DNA from: CAIYRG01 sp964494505
Lineage (GTDB): Bacteria; Pseudomonadota; Alphaproteobacteria; Micropepsales; Micropepsaceae
Length of the DNA stretch: 64,000 nt
Direction of reading: 5' to 3'
NCBI GenBank assembly: GCA_964494505.1
Contig: CAZBRO010000024.1
Coordinates: forward strand, 1 to 64,000
Shown here: one piece after another, positions 26,374 through 35,335 of the stretch
Layout: every line of letters begins with the position of its first letter
Numbering within the stretch: the first letter of the stretch is position 1
Notes under the pieces: model-generated
Told to the model about the DNA's origin: nothing
Seen by the model: the letters and a program-made list of their open reading frames with translations, nothing else
The model's database searches: none
Translations under genes and position numbers: made by a program

Positions 26374-28196
26374 ATCGCTCGTGTCGCCCGATCCAGCCAG
26401 GAGCGGGCGGAGGGGTCGGCCGCGAAGGCGGGTGCCACCGCGTCGCGTACGCGAAGATGATAGGCGTTCAGCCAGGCTTTTTCGTCCGGGGTCAGCAAAG
26501 ACGGCTCGATGCAATTCAGATCGATCGGCGCCAGCGTGATGGTCTCGAAACCGAGCATCTTCTTTTCGCCGCCCGGGGTTTCGGCAGGCTCCGTCACCAC
26601 CACGAGATTTTCGATGCGGATGCCGTATTCGCCGGTCTTGTAATAGCCGGGCTCGTTGGAGACGATCATCCCGGGCTTCAGCGCCTGGCCTACCCCGCGC
26701 GAGGAAATGCTCTGCGGTCCTTCGTGTACGGACAAATAGGAGCCCACGCCGTGGCCGGTGCCATGACCGTAATCGAGGCCCGCTTCCCATAGGGGCCGCC
26801 GCGCGAACGCATCGAGCTGCGCCCCCGTGGTGCCTTCCGGAAACCGGGCGAGCGCCAATTGGATATGACCCTTCAGCACGCGGGTGAAGCGGTCGCGCAT
26901 CTCCGCGCTCGGCTCGCCCACCGCCACGGTGCGCGTGACGTCGGTCGTGCCGTCCACATATTGCGCGCCGGAATCGATGAGGAAGAGCTGACCCGTCTCC
27001 ACGGAGCGGTTGGTCTTCTGCGTCACACGGTAATGCACGATGGCCCCATGGGGACCTGCGCCGGAAATCGAATCGAAGCTCACATCCTTCAGCGCGCCCG
27101 TCGCCGCGCGGAACGATTCGAGCTTCTCCACGGCGTCGATTTCGGTGAGCGCGCCCTTGGGCGCTTCCCGCGCGAACCAGGCGAGGAACTTGGTCAGCGC
27201 CTGCCCGTCGCGCACATGGGCGCGGCGCGTGCCGTCAAGCTCGACCGCGTTCTTGCACGCTTTGGGCAATTGGCACGGATCGGAAGCCCGCACGATCTTC
27301 GCGCCCGTTTTTTCCAGCCGCTGGAAAATGGCGGCTGCCGCCCAGACCGGATCGGCGATCACCGATTTGCCGGCCAGTGCATCGAGCGCGGAACCGAATT
27401 CGTCGGGCGCGCGCACGCGCACGCTTTGCCCAAGATGCTGGAGGAGGTCCGGCGAGCTTTTCTTCGCATCCAGGAACAGATCGACGGACGCATCCGCATT
27501 CAGGATCGCAAACGCCAGCACAAAGGGCGTATGCGGAACATCGGACCCGCGGATATTCAACAGCCAACACACCGAGTCCGGCAGCGTCAACACGGCGGCA
27601 TCGGCGCCGCGCTTCGTCAAATCATCGGCCAGCCGCGCGCGCTTGGATTGCGAGGTTTCGCCCGCAAGCTCGATCCCGTGCGGCACCGCGCGCGCAAGCG
27701 GCGGCGGCGGCTGATCGGGCCATACGGCATCCAGCGGATTGGAGGCGAGCGCGACAAGCTGTGCACCCGCGCGTTCCGCCGATTGGCGCAGGCGCTCCGC
27801 CGCGCCTTGGGTGTGCAGCCAGGGGTCGTAGCCGAGCTTCGCACCCTTCGGCAGATTGGCCTCGATCCAATTCGCCGGGCCGTCATTCATCAGTTCGAGC
27901 GTTTCGAACAGGTTTGTGTCCGTCTGGTTGCGGACCTGCAGCGTGTAGCGCCCGTCGACGAACACAGCCGCCTTATTCGCCAGCACGGCGGCCAAACCCG
28001 CCGAACCGGTGAAGCCGGTGAGCCAGGCGAGCCGTTCGGCGCGCTTGGGCACATATTCGCCCTGATGCTCGTCGGCTCGGGGGATCAGAAATCCGTCCAC
28101 GCCGCGCGCCGCAAGTTCGGCGCGAAGCGCGGTGAGGCGAGGCGCGCATAGCGTCGCGTCGCCTTGGTCGTCGAAGGTCTGGAAGGGCATGTTCAT
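26370..28196 (-). CDS. M24 family aminopeptidase P (Xaa-Pro aminopeptidase)
   Basis: 608-residue metallopeptidase removing N-terminal residues before proline. It has the three-domain layout of the long aminopeptidase P group. There are two N-terminal creatinase-like domains (LRAELAARGVDGFLIPRADEHQGEYV, then a second repeat) and a C-terminal pita-bread domain. Metal ligands appear in LIDSGAQYVDGTTDVTRTVAVG (two Asp), GTGHGVGSYLSVHEGP (His) and VSNEPGYYKTGEYGIRIENLV (Glu). No signal peptide, so cytoplasmic. The listed ATG has a second ATG two codons later. It is nine bases from the prmA stop, so the two genes may share a transcript. Confidence 0.92.
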   Translation of the reverse strand: MNMPFQTFDDQGDATLCAPRLTALRAELAARGVDGFLIPRADEHQGEYVPKRAERLAWLTGFTGSAGLAAVLANKAAVFVDGRYTLQVRNQTDTNLFETLELMNDGPANWIEANLPKGAKLGYDPWLHTQGAAERLRQSAERAGAQLVALASNPLDAVWPDQPPPPLARAVPHGIELAGETSQSKRARLADDLTKRGADAAVLTLPDSVCWLLNIRGSDVPHTPFVLAFAILNADASVDLFLDAKKSSPDLLQHLGQSVRVRAPDEFGSALDALAGKSVIADPVWAAAAIFQRLEKTGAKIVRASDPCQLPKACKNAVELDGTRRAHVRDGQALTKFLAWFAREAPKGALTEIDAVEKLESFRAATGALKDVSFDSISGAGPHGAIVHYRVTQKTNRSVETGQLFLIDSGAQYVDGTTDVTRTVAVGEPSAEMRDRFTRVLKGHIQLALARFPEGTTGAQLDAFARRPLWEAGLDYGHGTGHGVGSYLSVHEGPQSISSRGVGQALKPGMIVSNEPGYYKTGEYGIRIENLVVVTEPAETPGGEKKMLGFETITLAPIDLNCIEPSLLTPDEKAWLNAYHLRVRDAVAPAFAADPSARSWLDRATRAI

Positions 28197-28205
28197 GGCG
28201 TGAAC

Positions 28206-29069
28206 TTACCTCCTGGGCCGCATCAGAACCAGCGCCGACCACGGCCCGTCGCAATAGGCGCGCGCGAATATAAGCCCTTGCGCGCAGGCGAAGCTGAGCA
28301 CCAGATTTTTCTGGTTCCGCAGCAAGCCGGAGAGCACCGCAATCCCGCCCGGCGCCAGAGCGTGCGCCATGTCGGGGGCAAGCTTGGTCAAGGGCCCAGC
28401 GAGGATATTGGCGAGAATGAGATCGAAAGGCGCTGCCTCGCGGATGACCGGGCTCGTGAAGCCATCGGCCACCGCAGCCCGGATCAACGGGGCAACGCCG
28501 TTCGCGTGGGCGTTCTCGCGCGCGACCTCGACGGCGATGGGGTCGATGTCGGTCGCGAGCACCGGCCGGTGCAGCAGCTTTGCCGCCGCGATGGCGAGCA
28601 CGCCTGTGCCGCAGCCGAGGTCGAGGATGGAACGCGGCCGCCGCGCGCGCGTAATGCGCGACAGGGCGGCGAGGCAGAGCGCCGTCGTCTCGTGGTGGCC
28701 GGTGCCGAAGGCAAGCCCCGCTTCGATGCGGATGGGAATGATTCCCGGCGGCACCTGGCCCGCATCGTGCGCGCCATAGACGAAGAACCGCCCGGCCCGC
28801 ACCGGCGGCAGGCCTTCTTGCGATTGGCGGATCCAGTCCTGGTCGGGAAGCGGCTCCACGATGACGGTGCGGCCGGAGAGGCGCGACAGCAATTCCGCGT
28901 CGGCGGGGGCGTCGTAGAGAGCTTCCACGGTGGCGTCCGGGCCGAACGGGTCCTCGACGATCAGCACCGCCTGGGGTGAGGGCGGGGTCAACTCCAACAG
29001 GGCAGCGATGCCGGGCGCCTCGTCTTTCGTGGTCGCGACGGAGGCTTTCCAGAGCGGCGGAGAGGTCAT
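28206..29069 (-). CDS. prmA: Ribosomal protein L11 methyltransferase
   Basis: 287-residue SAM-dependent enzyme that trimethylates ribosomal protein L11. The SAM motif LDLGCGTGVLAIAAAKL and the post-motif FDLILANILAGPLTKLAPDMAHAL, with the NILA substrate-binding signature, are clear, as is GLAFGTGHHETTALCL just before the SAM motif. ATG 29069 is preferred over the longer open frame because the preceding segment is a G-rich tract and GGGGGA lies upstream. The upstream region carries 11-bp tandem repeats. Confidence 0.92.
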   Translation of the reverse strand: MTSPPLWKASVATTKDEAPGIAALLELTPPSPQAVLIVEDPFGPDATVEALYDAPADAELLSRLSGRTVIVEPLPDQDWIRQSQEGLPPVRAGRFFVYGAHDAGQVPPGIIPIRIEAGLAFGTGHHETTALCLAALSRITRARRPRSILDLGCGTGVLAIAAAKLLHRPVLATDIDPIAVEVARENAHANGVAPLIRAAVADGFTSPVIREAAPFDLILANILAGPLTKLAPDMAHALAPGGIAVLSGLLRNQKNLVLSFACAQGLIFARAYCDGPWSALVLMRPRR

Positions 29070-29167
29070 TGCGGGCCGATCCCCCCCTCCCCCCCGCCAA
29101 TCGGGGATAGAGCGCGGCAAAATCCAGGATTCTCGCGGGTTTCAGCGGGGAAAGAGCGGCGATTTTT

Positions 29168-29211
29168 CGGTGCAATAACGGTGCAATAAGGGTGCGATAG
29201 GGCTGCGATTA
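29168..29211. repeat. Four tandem 11-bp repeats upstream of prmA
   Basis: Two perfect copies of CGGTGCAATAA (29168-29178 and 29179-29189) are followed by two degenerate copies, GGGTGCGATAG and GGCTGCGATTA, to 29211. The period is close to one helical turn. They lie about 100 bases upstream of the prmA start, in the only space available for its promoter, and could be an operator; this is inference. Confidence 0.75.
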
Positions 29212-29310
29212 AGGGGTAATGGGGCAGGCATCGCATAAGGGCGCTCTCGGATCATCACACTGAATATCGGGTCGGCGCGTCCATTTATAAAGCACCGCCC
29301 TCACCCTGGC

Positions 29311-29330
29311 CTCTCCCCCGACGGGGAGAG
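29311..29330 (-). terminator. Hairpin just after uvrD
   Basis: CTCTCCCC at 29311-29318 pairs with GGGGAGAG at 29323-29330, about five bases beyond the uvrD stop on the minus strand. There is no strong T-run, so it may be a REP-like stem rather than a classical terminator. Confidence 0.45.
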
Positions 29331-29334
29331 GGAG

Positions 29335-31731
29335 TTACGCCTTGCTGACAAATCCGTCCATGACGCGCTTGGAGCCGGCCTTGTCGAAATCCACCAGCAG
29401 CTTGTTGCCTTCCACCGCGACGACGCGGCCATAGCCGAATTTCTGATGGAACACGCGCACCCCCACACTATACGCGGACGCGGCAGGATCGGCGGTCGCG
29501 ACCACTTTCGCCTTGGCGTCGATGACAGGCCCGCGCGTCCGCCCCGGATCGTAGGGTGACGCGAACGGCGATTGCGAACCGCGCTGGGCTTGCGCGCGCC
29601 GCCAGCCGGGGCTCGCATAGGTGCTCTCGAACGCGCCCGCGCCGGATTGGTTGTCGCGGAAGCCGCCTCCGCCGTAATTGCCGTAGAAGCCTTCGCCCGC
29701 CAGATTATCGACATGGGCTTCGGGCAGTTCCCCGATGAAGCGCGAGGGCAGCGCGCTCTGCCATTGGCCGTGCACGCGCCGGTTCGCGGCGAAGCTGACG
29801 AAGACGCGCTTTTTCGCGCGCGTGAGGCCGACGTAAGCGAGGCGGCGTTCCTCCTCCAGCCCCGCGGTGCCCTTTTCGTCGAGCGTGCGCTGCGAGGGGA
29901 ACAGGCCCTCCTCCCAGCCGGGCAGGAACACGGTCTCGAATTCGAGCCCCTTGGCCGCGTGCAGAGTCATCAGATTGATGCGGTCGGTCTCGCCTTCGTT
30001 CTGCTCCAGTTCCATCACCAGGGAGACGTGCTCCAGAAATGAGGTGAGCGATTCGAACTGCTCCATCGAGCGCACGAGTTCTTTCAGGTTTTCCAGGCGG
30101 CCCGCGCTTTCGGGCGATTTGTCGGCTTTGAGCATGTCGGTGTAACCCGACTCGTCGAGCACCATTTCGGCAAGTTCGGGGTGGGGAATGTGCGCGGCCT
30201 GGCCTTGCCAGCGCGCGAACGAGGCGACCAGCGAACCCAGCGTATTGCGCGCCCTTGGCGGCAGCTCGTCGGTCTCGGCAAGTTCGGCCGCGGCTGCGAA
30301 CAGCGGCAGGCTCAGGCTGCGCGCATGATTGTGCAGGGATTGAATGGTGGCATCGCCCAGGCCGCGTTTGGGCTTGTTGATGATGCGCTCGAAAGCGAGG
30401 TCGTCATCGCCCTGTGCGACCACCCGCAAATGGGCGAGCGCGTCGCGGATTTCGGCGCGTTCGTAGAAACGCGGGCCGCCAATGACGCGATAGGGAAGGC
30501 CGAGCGCGAGGAAACGGTCTTCGAACTCGCGCATCTGAAAGGACGCACGCACCAGCACCGCCATCTGCGCATAGGCGCGGCCCTGGCGATGCAGGTTTTC
30601 GGCTTCGGAGGCGACGTTGCGTGCTTCCTCTTCGGCGTCCCACACGCCTTGCACGCGCACCTTCTCGCCTTCGGGGCCGCCGTCGGTCCACAGCGTCTTG
30701 CCGAGGCGCGCGCGGTTGGCGGCGATGAGGCCCGATGCCGCGCCCAGAATCATGGCGGTGGAGCGGTAATTGCGTTCCAGGCGAATGACTTTCGCGCCGG
30801 GGTAATCGCGTTCGAAGCGCAGGATGTTCTCCACCTCCGCGCCGCGCCAGGCATAGATGGATTGGTCGTCGTCTCCGACCACGCAGAGGTTCCTGTTCGC
30901 GCCGGCCAGCAGCCTGAGCCACAGATATTGCGCGACGTTGGTGTCCTGATATTCGTCCACCAGCATGTAGCGGAAGCGATGCTGGTAATCCTCCAGGATC
31001 TCGCGGTTGGATTTGAGGATCGCGATGGGTTCGAGCAGGAGATCGCCGAAATCGGCCGCGTTCAGCGATTTGAGCCGCGCCTGATAAAGTTCGTAGAGCT
31101 TGCGGCCCTTGCCGAAGGCAAAGCCTTGCGCATCGGAATCGGAAACGCCGGCGGGCGCGAGGCCGCGGTTCTTCCAGCCGTCGATCATCACGGCGAGCGT
31201 GCGGCTGGGCCAGCGCTTCTCGTCGATGTTCTCGGCTTCCATGATCTGCTTCATCAGGCGAAGTTGATCGTCCTGATCCAGGATGGTGAAGTTGTTCCTC
31301 AGCCCGGCCAATTCGGCGTGCCGGCGCAGAATGCGCGCGCCGATGGAATGGAACGTGCCGAGCCATTGCATGCCCTCGACCGTGCCGCCGATGAGCGCGC
31401 CGATGCGCTCCTTCATCTCGCGCGCGGCCTTGTTGGTGAAGGTGACGGCGAGAATCTGGGACGGCCAGGCCCGCCGGGTGGCGAGAATGTGGGCGAGCCG
31501 CGTGGTCAGCACGCGGGTCTTGCCCGTGCCCGCACCGGCCAGCACCAGCACGGGGCCGTCGAGCGCGAGCACCGCCTCGCGCTGCTCCGCGTTCAGTCCG
31601 CGCAGATAAGGGGGCTCCACGCTCGGTCCGGCGGCGGCGGGCGGCACATAGGCCGGTGCGGGCGCCGGCCCGTTCGAGGGCTCGAACGCCTCGTCCAGCG
31701 GGTCTACGAAAGGATTGGATGATGTGGTCAT
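29335..31731 (-). CDS. uvrD: UvrD/PcrA-type DNA helicase II
   Basis: 798-residue superfamily 1A 3'-5' helicase used in excision and mismatch repair. Walker A is AGAGTGKT at about residues 65-72, followed by Ia (VTFTNKAAREMKERI), Walker B (MLVDEYQDTN), III (VGDDDQSIYAWRGAE), IV (LERNYRST), V (MTLHAAKGLEFETVFLPGWEEGLFPSQR) and VI (EERRLAYVGLTRAKKRV). The C-terminus ends in a Tudor-like module (VFHQKFGYGRVVAVEGNKLLVDFDKAG) as in UvrD/PcrA. A Pro/Ala-rich stretch of about 40 residues precedes the helicase core. ATG 31731 was chosen over an upstream ATG lacking family similarity. Confidence 0.95.
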   Translation of the reverse strand: MTTSSNPFVDPLDEAFEPSNGPAPAPAYVPPAAAGPSVEPPYLRGLNAEQREAVLALDGPVLVLAGAGTGKTRVLTTRLAHILATRRAWPSQILAVTFTNKAAREMKERIGALIGGTVEGMQWLGTFHSIGARILRRHAELAGLRNNFTILDQDDQLRLMKQIMEAENIDEKRWPSRTLAVMIDGWKNRGLAPAGVSDSDAQGFAFGKGRKLYELYQARLKSLNAADFGDLLLEPIAILKSNREILEDYQHRFRYMLVDEYQDTNVAQYLWLRLLAGANRNLCVVGDDDQSIYAWRGAEVENILRFERDYPGAKVIRLERNYRSTAMILGAASGLIAANRARLGKTLWTDGGPEGEKVRVQGVWDAEEEARNVASEAENLHRQGRAYAQMAVLVRASFQMREFEDRFLALGLPYRVIGGPRFYERAEIRDALAHLRVVAQGDDDLAFERIINKPKRGLGDATIQSLHNHARSLSLPLFAAAAELAETDELPPRARNTLGSLVASFARWQGQAAHIPHPELAEMVLDESGYTDMLKADKSPESAGRLENLKELVRSMEQFESLTSFLEHVSLVMELEQNEGETDRINLMTLHAAKGLEFETVFLPGWEEGLFPSQRTLDEKGTAGLEEERRLAYVGLTRAKKRVFVSFAANRRVHGQWQSALPSRFIGELPEAHVDNLAGEGFYGNYGGGGFRDNQSGAGAFESTYASPGWRRAQAQRGSQSPFASPYDPGRTRGPVIDAKAKVVATADPAASAYSVGVRVFHQKFGYGRVVAVEGNKLLVDFDKAGSKRVMDGFVSKA

Positions 31732-31822
31732 GAGTCCCAGTGATGGTACCAGTTCAGAACGACGCTGTGTCACACTTTGTTCTGCTTGTCACAGCTTCAA
31801 AAAAGAGGCCAAAACGCGGGCG

Positions 31823-31862
31823 TCCTTCGACACGGCTGCTTTACAGCCTGCTCAGGATGAGG
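31823..31862. repeat. Divergent REP-like palindrome
   Basis: CCTTCGACACGGCTG...CAGCCTGCTCAGGATGAGG forms a stem around a TTTA loop and is a degenerate member of the TTCGACAAGCTCA repeat family found elsewhere in the window. It sits in the divergent spacer between uvrD and the CoA-transferase genes, upstream of both. Confidence 0.6.
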
Positions 31863-31879
31863 GGTGAATAGCTCAGCTC

Positions 31880-32560
31880 ATGATCGATAAGCGCGTTGCC
31901 AGCGTGGCGGAGGCTCTCGCCGATGTGAAGGACGGTTCGACCGTTCTGCTCGGCGGCTTCGGCGTGGTCGGCCAGCCGCAGGAGCTGCTGGAAGGTCTGC
32001 TCGCGCAGGGCGCGCGCGAGCTGACGATCGTTTCCAACAATGCGGGCTTCGGCTCGCCAGGCCTGCCGAAGCTGTTCGCGAGCGGGCGCGTGGCCAAGCT
32101 GATCTGCAGTTTTCCGCGTCCGACGCCGCCCGCGTTCGAGGAATTATACCGGGCGGGCAGGATCAAACTCGAAGTTGTGCCGCAAGGAACCATCGCCGAG
32201 CGCATCCGCGCGGCGGCCGTCGGCGTGCCCGCTTTCTTCACGCCGACCTCGGTCGGCACGCGATTGGGCGAGGGCAAGGAGACGCGCGAATTCGACGGGC
32301 GCACTTACGTGATGGAACGCGCGCTGCATGCCGATGTGGCGCTGATCCAGGCGTGGCGCGCCGACCGTTGGGGCAATCTCACCTATCGCGGCACGGGGCG
32401 GAATTTCAATCCGGTGATGGCGATGGCGGCCAAGCTCACCGTGGTGCAGACGAGGGGCATCGTGGAATTGGGCGAGCTCGATCCGGAAGAAATCGTGACG
32501 CCGGGGATTTTCGTGGATCGGGTGGTGCACGTCGATTCGCCCGACCCGCCGCCGGCCTGA
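31880..32560 (+). CDS. 3-oxoacid CoA-transferase, subunit A
   Basis: 226-residue alpha subunit of a family I CoA-transferase (ScoA/AtoD/PcaI type), moving CoA between succinyl-CoA and a 3-oxoacid such as acetoacetate or 3-oxoadipate. The oxyanion-hole motif GSTVLLGGFGVVGQPQELL at the N-terminus and SNNAGFGSPGLPKLF follow the family. The substrate cannot be decided from sequence by eye, since neighbouring genes give no pathway clue. Subunit B follows directly. A GAGGGGTG lies upstream of the ATG. Confidence 0.9.
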   Translation: MIDKRVASVAEALADVKDGSTVLLGGFGVVGQPQELLEGLLAQGARELTIVSNNAGFGSPGLPKLFASGRVAKLICSFPRPTPPAFEELYRAGRIKLEVVPQGTIAERIRAAAVGVPAFFTPTSVGTRLGEGKETREFDGRTYVMERALHADVALIQAWRADRWGNLTYRGTGRNFNPVMAMAAKLTVVQTRGIVELGELDPEEIVTPGIFVDRVVHVDSPDPPPA

Positions 32561-33225
32561 TGAATGCGAGGGACGTGATGGATGTGAAGCCGCTTTCCCG
32601 TGACCAGATGGCCGCGCGTCTGGCGCGCGACATTCCGGAAGGCTGGTACGTGAATCTGGGCTTGGGTCTGCCGACGCTGATTCCGGATTACATCCCGGCG
32701 GGGCGCGAGGTCGTGTTCCATTCCGAGAACGGTGTGCTCGGCATGGGGCCGGTGCCGCCGAAGGACGCCATCGACACCTGGCTGGTGAATGCCACCAAGC
32801 AGAACATCACGCTGGTTCCGGGCGCGTCGTTGTTCCACCACGCCGACAGTTTCGGAATGATCCGCGGCGGCCATTTGGATTTGTGCGTGCTCGGCGCCTA
32901 CGAAGTGGCGGAGAACGGCGACATCGCCAATTGGGCGACCAACGACAACGACGCTATCCCTGCCGTCGGCGGCGCGATGGATTTGTCGGCGGGGTCGCGG
33001 CGGCTGTGGGCGCTGATGGAGCACACGACCAAGGACGGCGTTTCGCGCATCGTGCGGCGGTGTTCCTATCCGCTGACAGCGGCCGGCGTGGTGAAGCGTG
33101 TGTATACGAATCTCGCCGTGCTCGAAGTGACGGCGGATGGGTTCGCGGTGCTCGACATGGCGCCGGGGTTGTCGTTCGAGTCGCTGCAGGCGCGCACGGA
33201 CGCGAAGCTGCATTTACCGGCGTAG
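32560..33225 (+). CDS. 3-oxoacid CoA-transferase, subunit B
   Basis: 221-residue beta subunit of the same enzyme. The catalytic glutamate that forms the CoA thioester is in FHSENGVLGMGP. The family segments GWYVNLGLGLPTLIPDYIP, GGHLDLCVLGAYEVAENGDIANW and AVGGAMDLSAGSRRLWALMEHTTKDG are intact. ATG 32560 overlaps the subunit A stop (TGATGA). ATG 32578 has GAGGGA just upstream and gives the normal family N-terminus, so it is an equally good start. Confidence 0.92.
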   Translation: MNARDVMDVKPLSRDQMAARLARDIPEGWYVNLGLGLPTLIPDYIPAGREVVFHSENGVLGMGPVPPKDAIDTWLVNATKQNITLVPGASLFHHADSFGMIRGGHLDLCVLGAYEVAENGDIANWATNDNDAIPAVGGAMDLSAGSRRLWALMEHTTKDGVSRIVRRCSYPLTAAGVVKRVYTNLAVLEVTADGFAVLDMAPGLSFESLQARTDAKLHLPA

Positions 33226-33230
33226 AAACC

Positions 33231-33288
33231 GCCCCCTCCGGTTTGCTGCGCAAACCACCTCCCCCGTAAACGGGGGAGGATCAATCGG
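33231..33288. repeat. GC-rich intergenic palindromic repeat, copy 1
   Basis: This begins GCCCCCTCCG and contains a 9-bp stem CCTCCCCCG/CGGGGGAGG around a TAAA loop, followed by ATCAATCGG. Near-identical copies lie at 43067-43120 and 52988-53040. This copy also has a second stem (GGTTTGCTGCGCAAACC). It lies between convergent genes. Confidence 0.85.
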
Positions 33289-33298
33289 TGCAAGACAA

Positions 33299-33326
33299 AG
33301 GGCGGAATGGTTGCCCATCCCGCCCT
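33299..33326 (-). terminator. Terminator hairpin between convergent genes
   Basis: A 12-bp stem with one mismatch: 33299-33310 pairs with 33315-33326 around TTGC. On the minus strand it is followed by TTTGTCTTG, so it best serves the gene ending at 33358; it could also stop plus-strand transcripts. Confidence 0.75.
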
Positions 33327-33357
33327 GTGTGTAACTGAGCCGTTCGCAGGCCTTCGA

Positions 33358-35013
33358 TTAATCCAGCGGTTCCATCTTCACGATGGCGTTGCCGTGGTTC
33401 GCGCCGACCCAAAGCGCGTTGTGTTCGTCGTCGAAGTTCACGCGGCGGATATTGGTGGAGGCCGGCATCAGATAGACGATCTGCTCGCCGGTCTTGGGAT
33501 CGAGCCGCACGACGCGATCGCTCATCACCGAGCCGGTGTAGACGTCGCCTTTCTTGTTGGCGAGCGCGTCATAGGGCATCTGCCACTTCACCTGCATCTG
33601 CCATTCGGTGATGGTCTGCGTCTTGGGGTCGAAGCGGCCGACCGCATTCGAGCCGTATTCCGCGTACCACAGCGTGCCGTTCTCGTCGAAATGGCCGCGC
33701 CGCGGGCGGGCATGCGGCAGGTCCGGGTCCCAGGTCTGCAGCGTCTTGGTCTTGGCGTCGATCTTGCCGATCTTGGTGCCGCCGAATTCGAGCAGATAGA
33801 GATTGTTCTGCTCGTCGGTCGGGATGTCATAGCCGTTGATGCTGCGGCCCTTCGGGTCTTTCAGGACGCCCAGGTTTTCCCATTCGCCCGTCTTCACATT
33901 GACGCGCAGGATGGAGTGGTCTTCCTGGTTGTTGGTCCAGACATAACCGTCGACATGCCAGTGCTCCGGGGACACCATGGATTCCTGGGTGTTCGGCCCC
34001 TGCCATTGATCGGGCACCTTGTAGGTTTTGACTTCGCCGGTCTTGGCGTCGATCCGCGCGATGCCGCCCTGATACATCATGGAGGCCCAGAGATTGCCGT
34101 CCTGATCGGGCTTCAGCTCGAGCACGCCCTTCGGTTCGTCGGCCTTCAGAACCGGAATCGGATGGTCGACGATCTTGCCCGTCTTCGGGTCCATCTCGCC
34201 GACGAACTGGCTGCCGAAGTCGGTGTACCAGACCTTGCCGTTCAAATAGATGACGTCATGGGGCATGGCCTCCGGGCGCGCGAGATCGTAGGTCGTGTAG
34301 ATCACGTGCGTGCCGCGGCCCTTCGGGCGCGGGAAGGTCTGAAGCGGATATTTGTAGGTTTCGCTCGATGAGAGATTGACGCTGGCGAGATAATCGGCGG
34401 CCGCCTTCACTTTCGTGGCATCGACGATGCCGCGATTTCCGCGCGGGCCGGGCAGCAGCTTCTGCGGCCGCTGCGGCTGGCTCCCCGGAGCATAGGTGCC
34501 CATGCGCGGGATGATCTTCTGGAAATCCTCCGACGTGAAGCCGCTCGACATGGGGCGGATCAGCGTGTGGCAGGTCGTGCAATCCTGCAGGAACGACTTC
34601 TGCTCGTCCGTGCCCGGCATGGAGGCGAGCCACTCGGCGCTCGTCAACTGGGGCGCAAGGTTGTCGGTCTTGTTGAGTTTCAGATCGAGGCTCGCGGTCT
34701 TTCCGCCCGCCACATCCGCGGCCGGCCGGCCGTTCAGGATGTAGCCGATGGCGCGGATCTTGATGTTGTAATGGCCGGGCTCCAGACGGTCGGCCGGGAA
34801 GGCGAAATGGCCTTTGTCGTCCGACACGACGCTGATGGAGATATGGGCGCCGTCCTTTTTGGCGGTGACGATCACCCCTTCCATGTTGCCTTCCTGGGTG
34901 GAGGACACGGTTCCGGTGATCGCAGCACCGTTTTGGGCGGATGCGCTCGCCACGTTCATCAGGGCGGCCGTCGCGACGGCGGACAACAGCAGGCTCATTC
35001 TCTTCCCGGACAT
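33358..35013 (-). CDS. Secreted c-heme protein with Vgb-type beta-propeller
   Basis: 551-residue exported protein with an unusual three-part build. A signal peptide (about residues 1-27, ending ASASAQ) leads to a carboxypeptidase-regulatory-like beta-sandwich (about 30-110, ITGTVSSTQEGNMEGVIVTAKKD). Next is a segment with a single c-type heme motif CTTCH (residues 145-149). The rest is a six-bladed Vgb/SMP-30-like beta-propeller with repeated WYTDFGSQFVGEMDPKTGKI-type blades. Vgb lyases linearise streptogramins, but the heme domain suggests an oxidoreductase or a periplasmic binding role. The substrate is unknown. ATG 35013 has GAGGGA five bases upstream. Confidence 0.85.
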   Translation of the reverse strand: MSGKRMSLLLSAVATAALMNVASASAQNGAAITGTVSSTQEGNMEGVIVTAKKDGAHISISVVSDDKGHFAFPADRLEPGHYNIKIRAIGYILNGRPAADVAGGKTASLDLKLNKTDNLAPQLTSAEWLASMPGTDEQKSFLQDCTTCHTLIRPMSSGFTSEDFQKIIPRMGTYAPGSQPQRPQKLLPGPRGNRGIVDATKVKAAADYLASVNLSSSETYKYPLQTFPRPKGRGTHVIYTTYDLARPEAMPHDVIYLNGKVWYTDFGSQFVGEMDPKTGKIVDHPIPVLKADEPKGVLELKPDQDGNLWASMMYQGGIARIDAKTGEVKTYKVPDQWQGPNTQESMVSPEHWHVDGYVWTNNQEDHSILRVNVKTGEWENLGVLKDPKGRSINGYDIPTDEQNNLYLLEFGGTKIGKIDAKTKTLQTWDPDLPHARPRRGHFDENGTLWYAEYGSNAVGRFDPKTQTITEWQMQVKWQMPYDALANKKGDVYTGSVMSDRVVRLDPKTGEQIVYLMPASTNIRRVNFDDEHNALWVGANHGNAIVKMEPLD

Positions 35014-35122
35014 CGGTCCCTCTTTGGCTTGGGTTCTCAAAAAAACCAGACGGTCGGCGGCAAGATTACACGAATAGGCTGGGGGCCACAAAGACCCCAG
35101 GACGCTGTTTTCTCGGGAAAGG

Positions 35123-35335
35123 TCAGGACGTCCCGCTCTCTTCCCCGCCCCGAGGCTTGGCGCCCTCTAGGCGATGGGAATCGAGCGTGATCGCGGCTTT
35201 TTCGGCCTCTTTCCCGGCCATGTCGCGCACCCTCTTGGAGGTTCCGAAACGCGCCCGGTTTTCGGCGGCTTGTTCCTCGGCGGCGGCTCGTGCCTTGGCC
35301 TTCCTGGCGCGGCGGAAATTGACGATCTCGGCCAT
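35123..35335 (-). CDS. DUF4169 family protein
   Basis: 70-residue basic protein starting MAEIVNFRRARKAKARAAAEEQAAENRARFG-like, the alphaproteobacterial DUF4169 pattern: an N-terminal MAEIVN, Arg/Lys/Ala-rich helix and a late LDSHRLE motif. No function is known for the family. Its ATG overlaps the stop of the upstream GST gene (TGATG), so it is the second gene of a two-gene operon on the minus strand. Confidence 0.85.
   Translation of the reverse strand: MAEIVNFRRARKAKARAAAEEQAAENRARFGTSKRVRDMAGKEAEKAAITLDSHRLEGAKPRGGEESGTS

Noticed and set aside
31732..31879. SOS (LexA) box upstream of uvrD
   Set aside because: GTTC and GAAC occur but not in the GTTC-N7-GTTC spacing used by alphaproteobacterial LexA.
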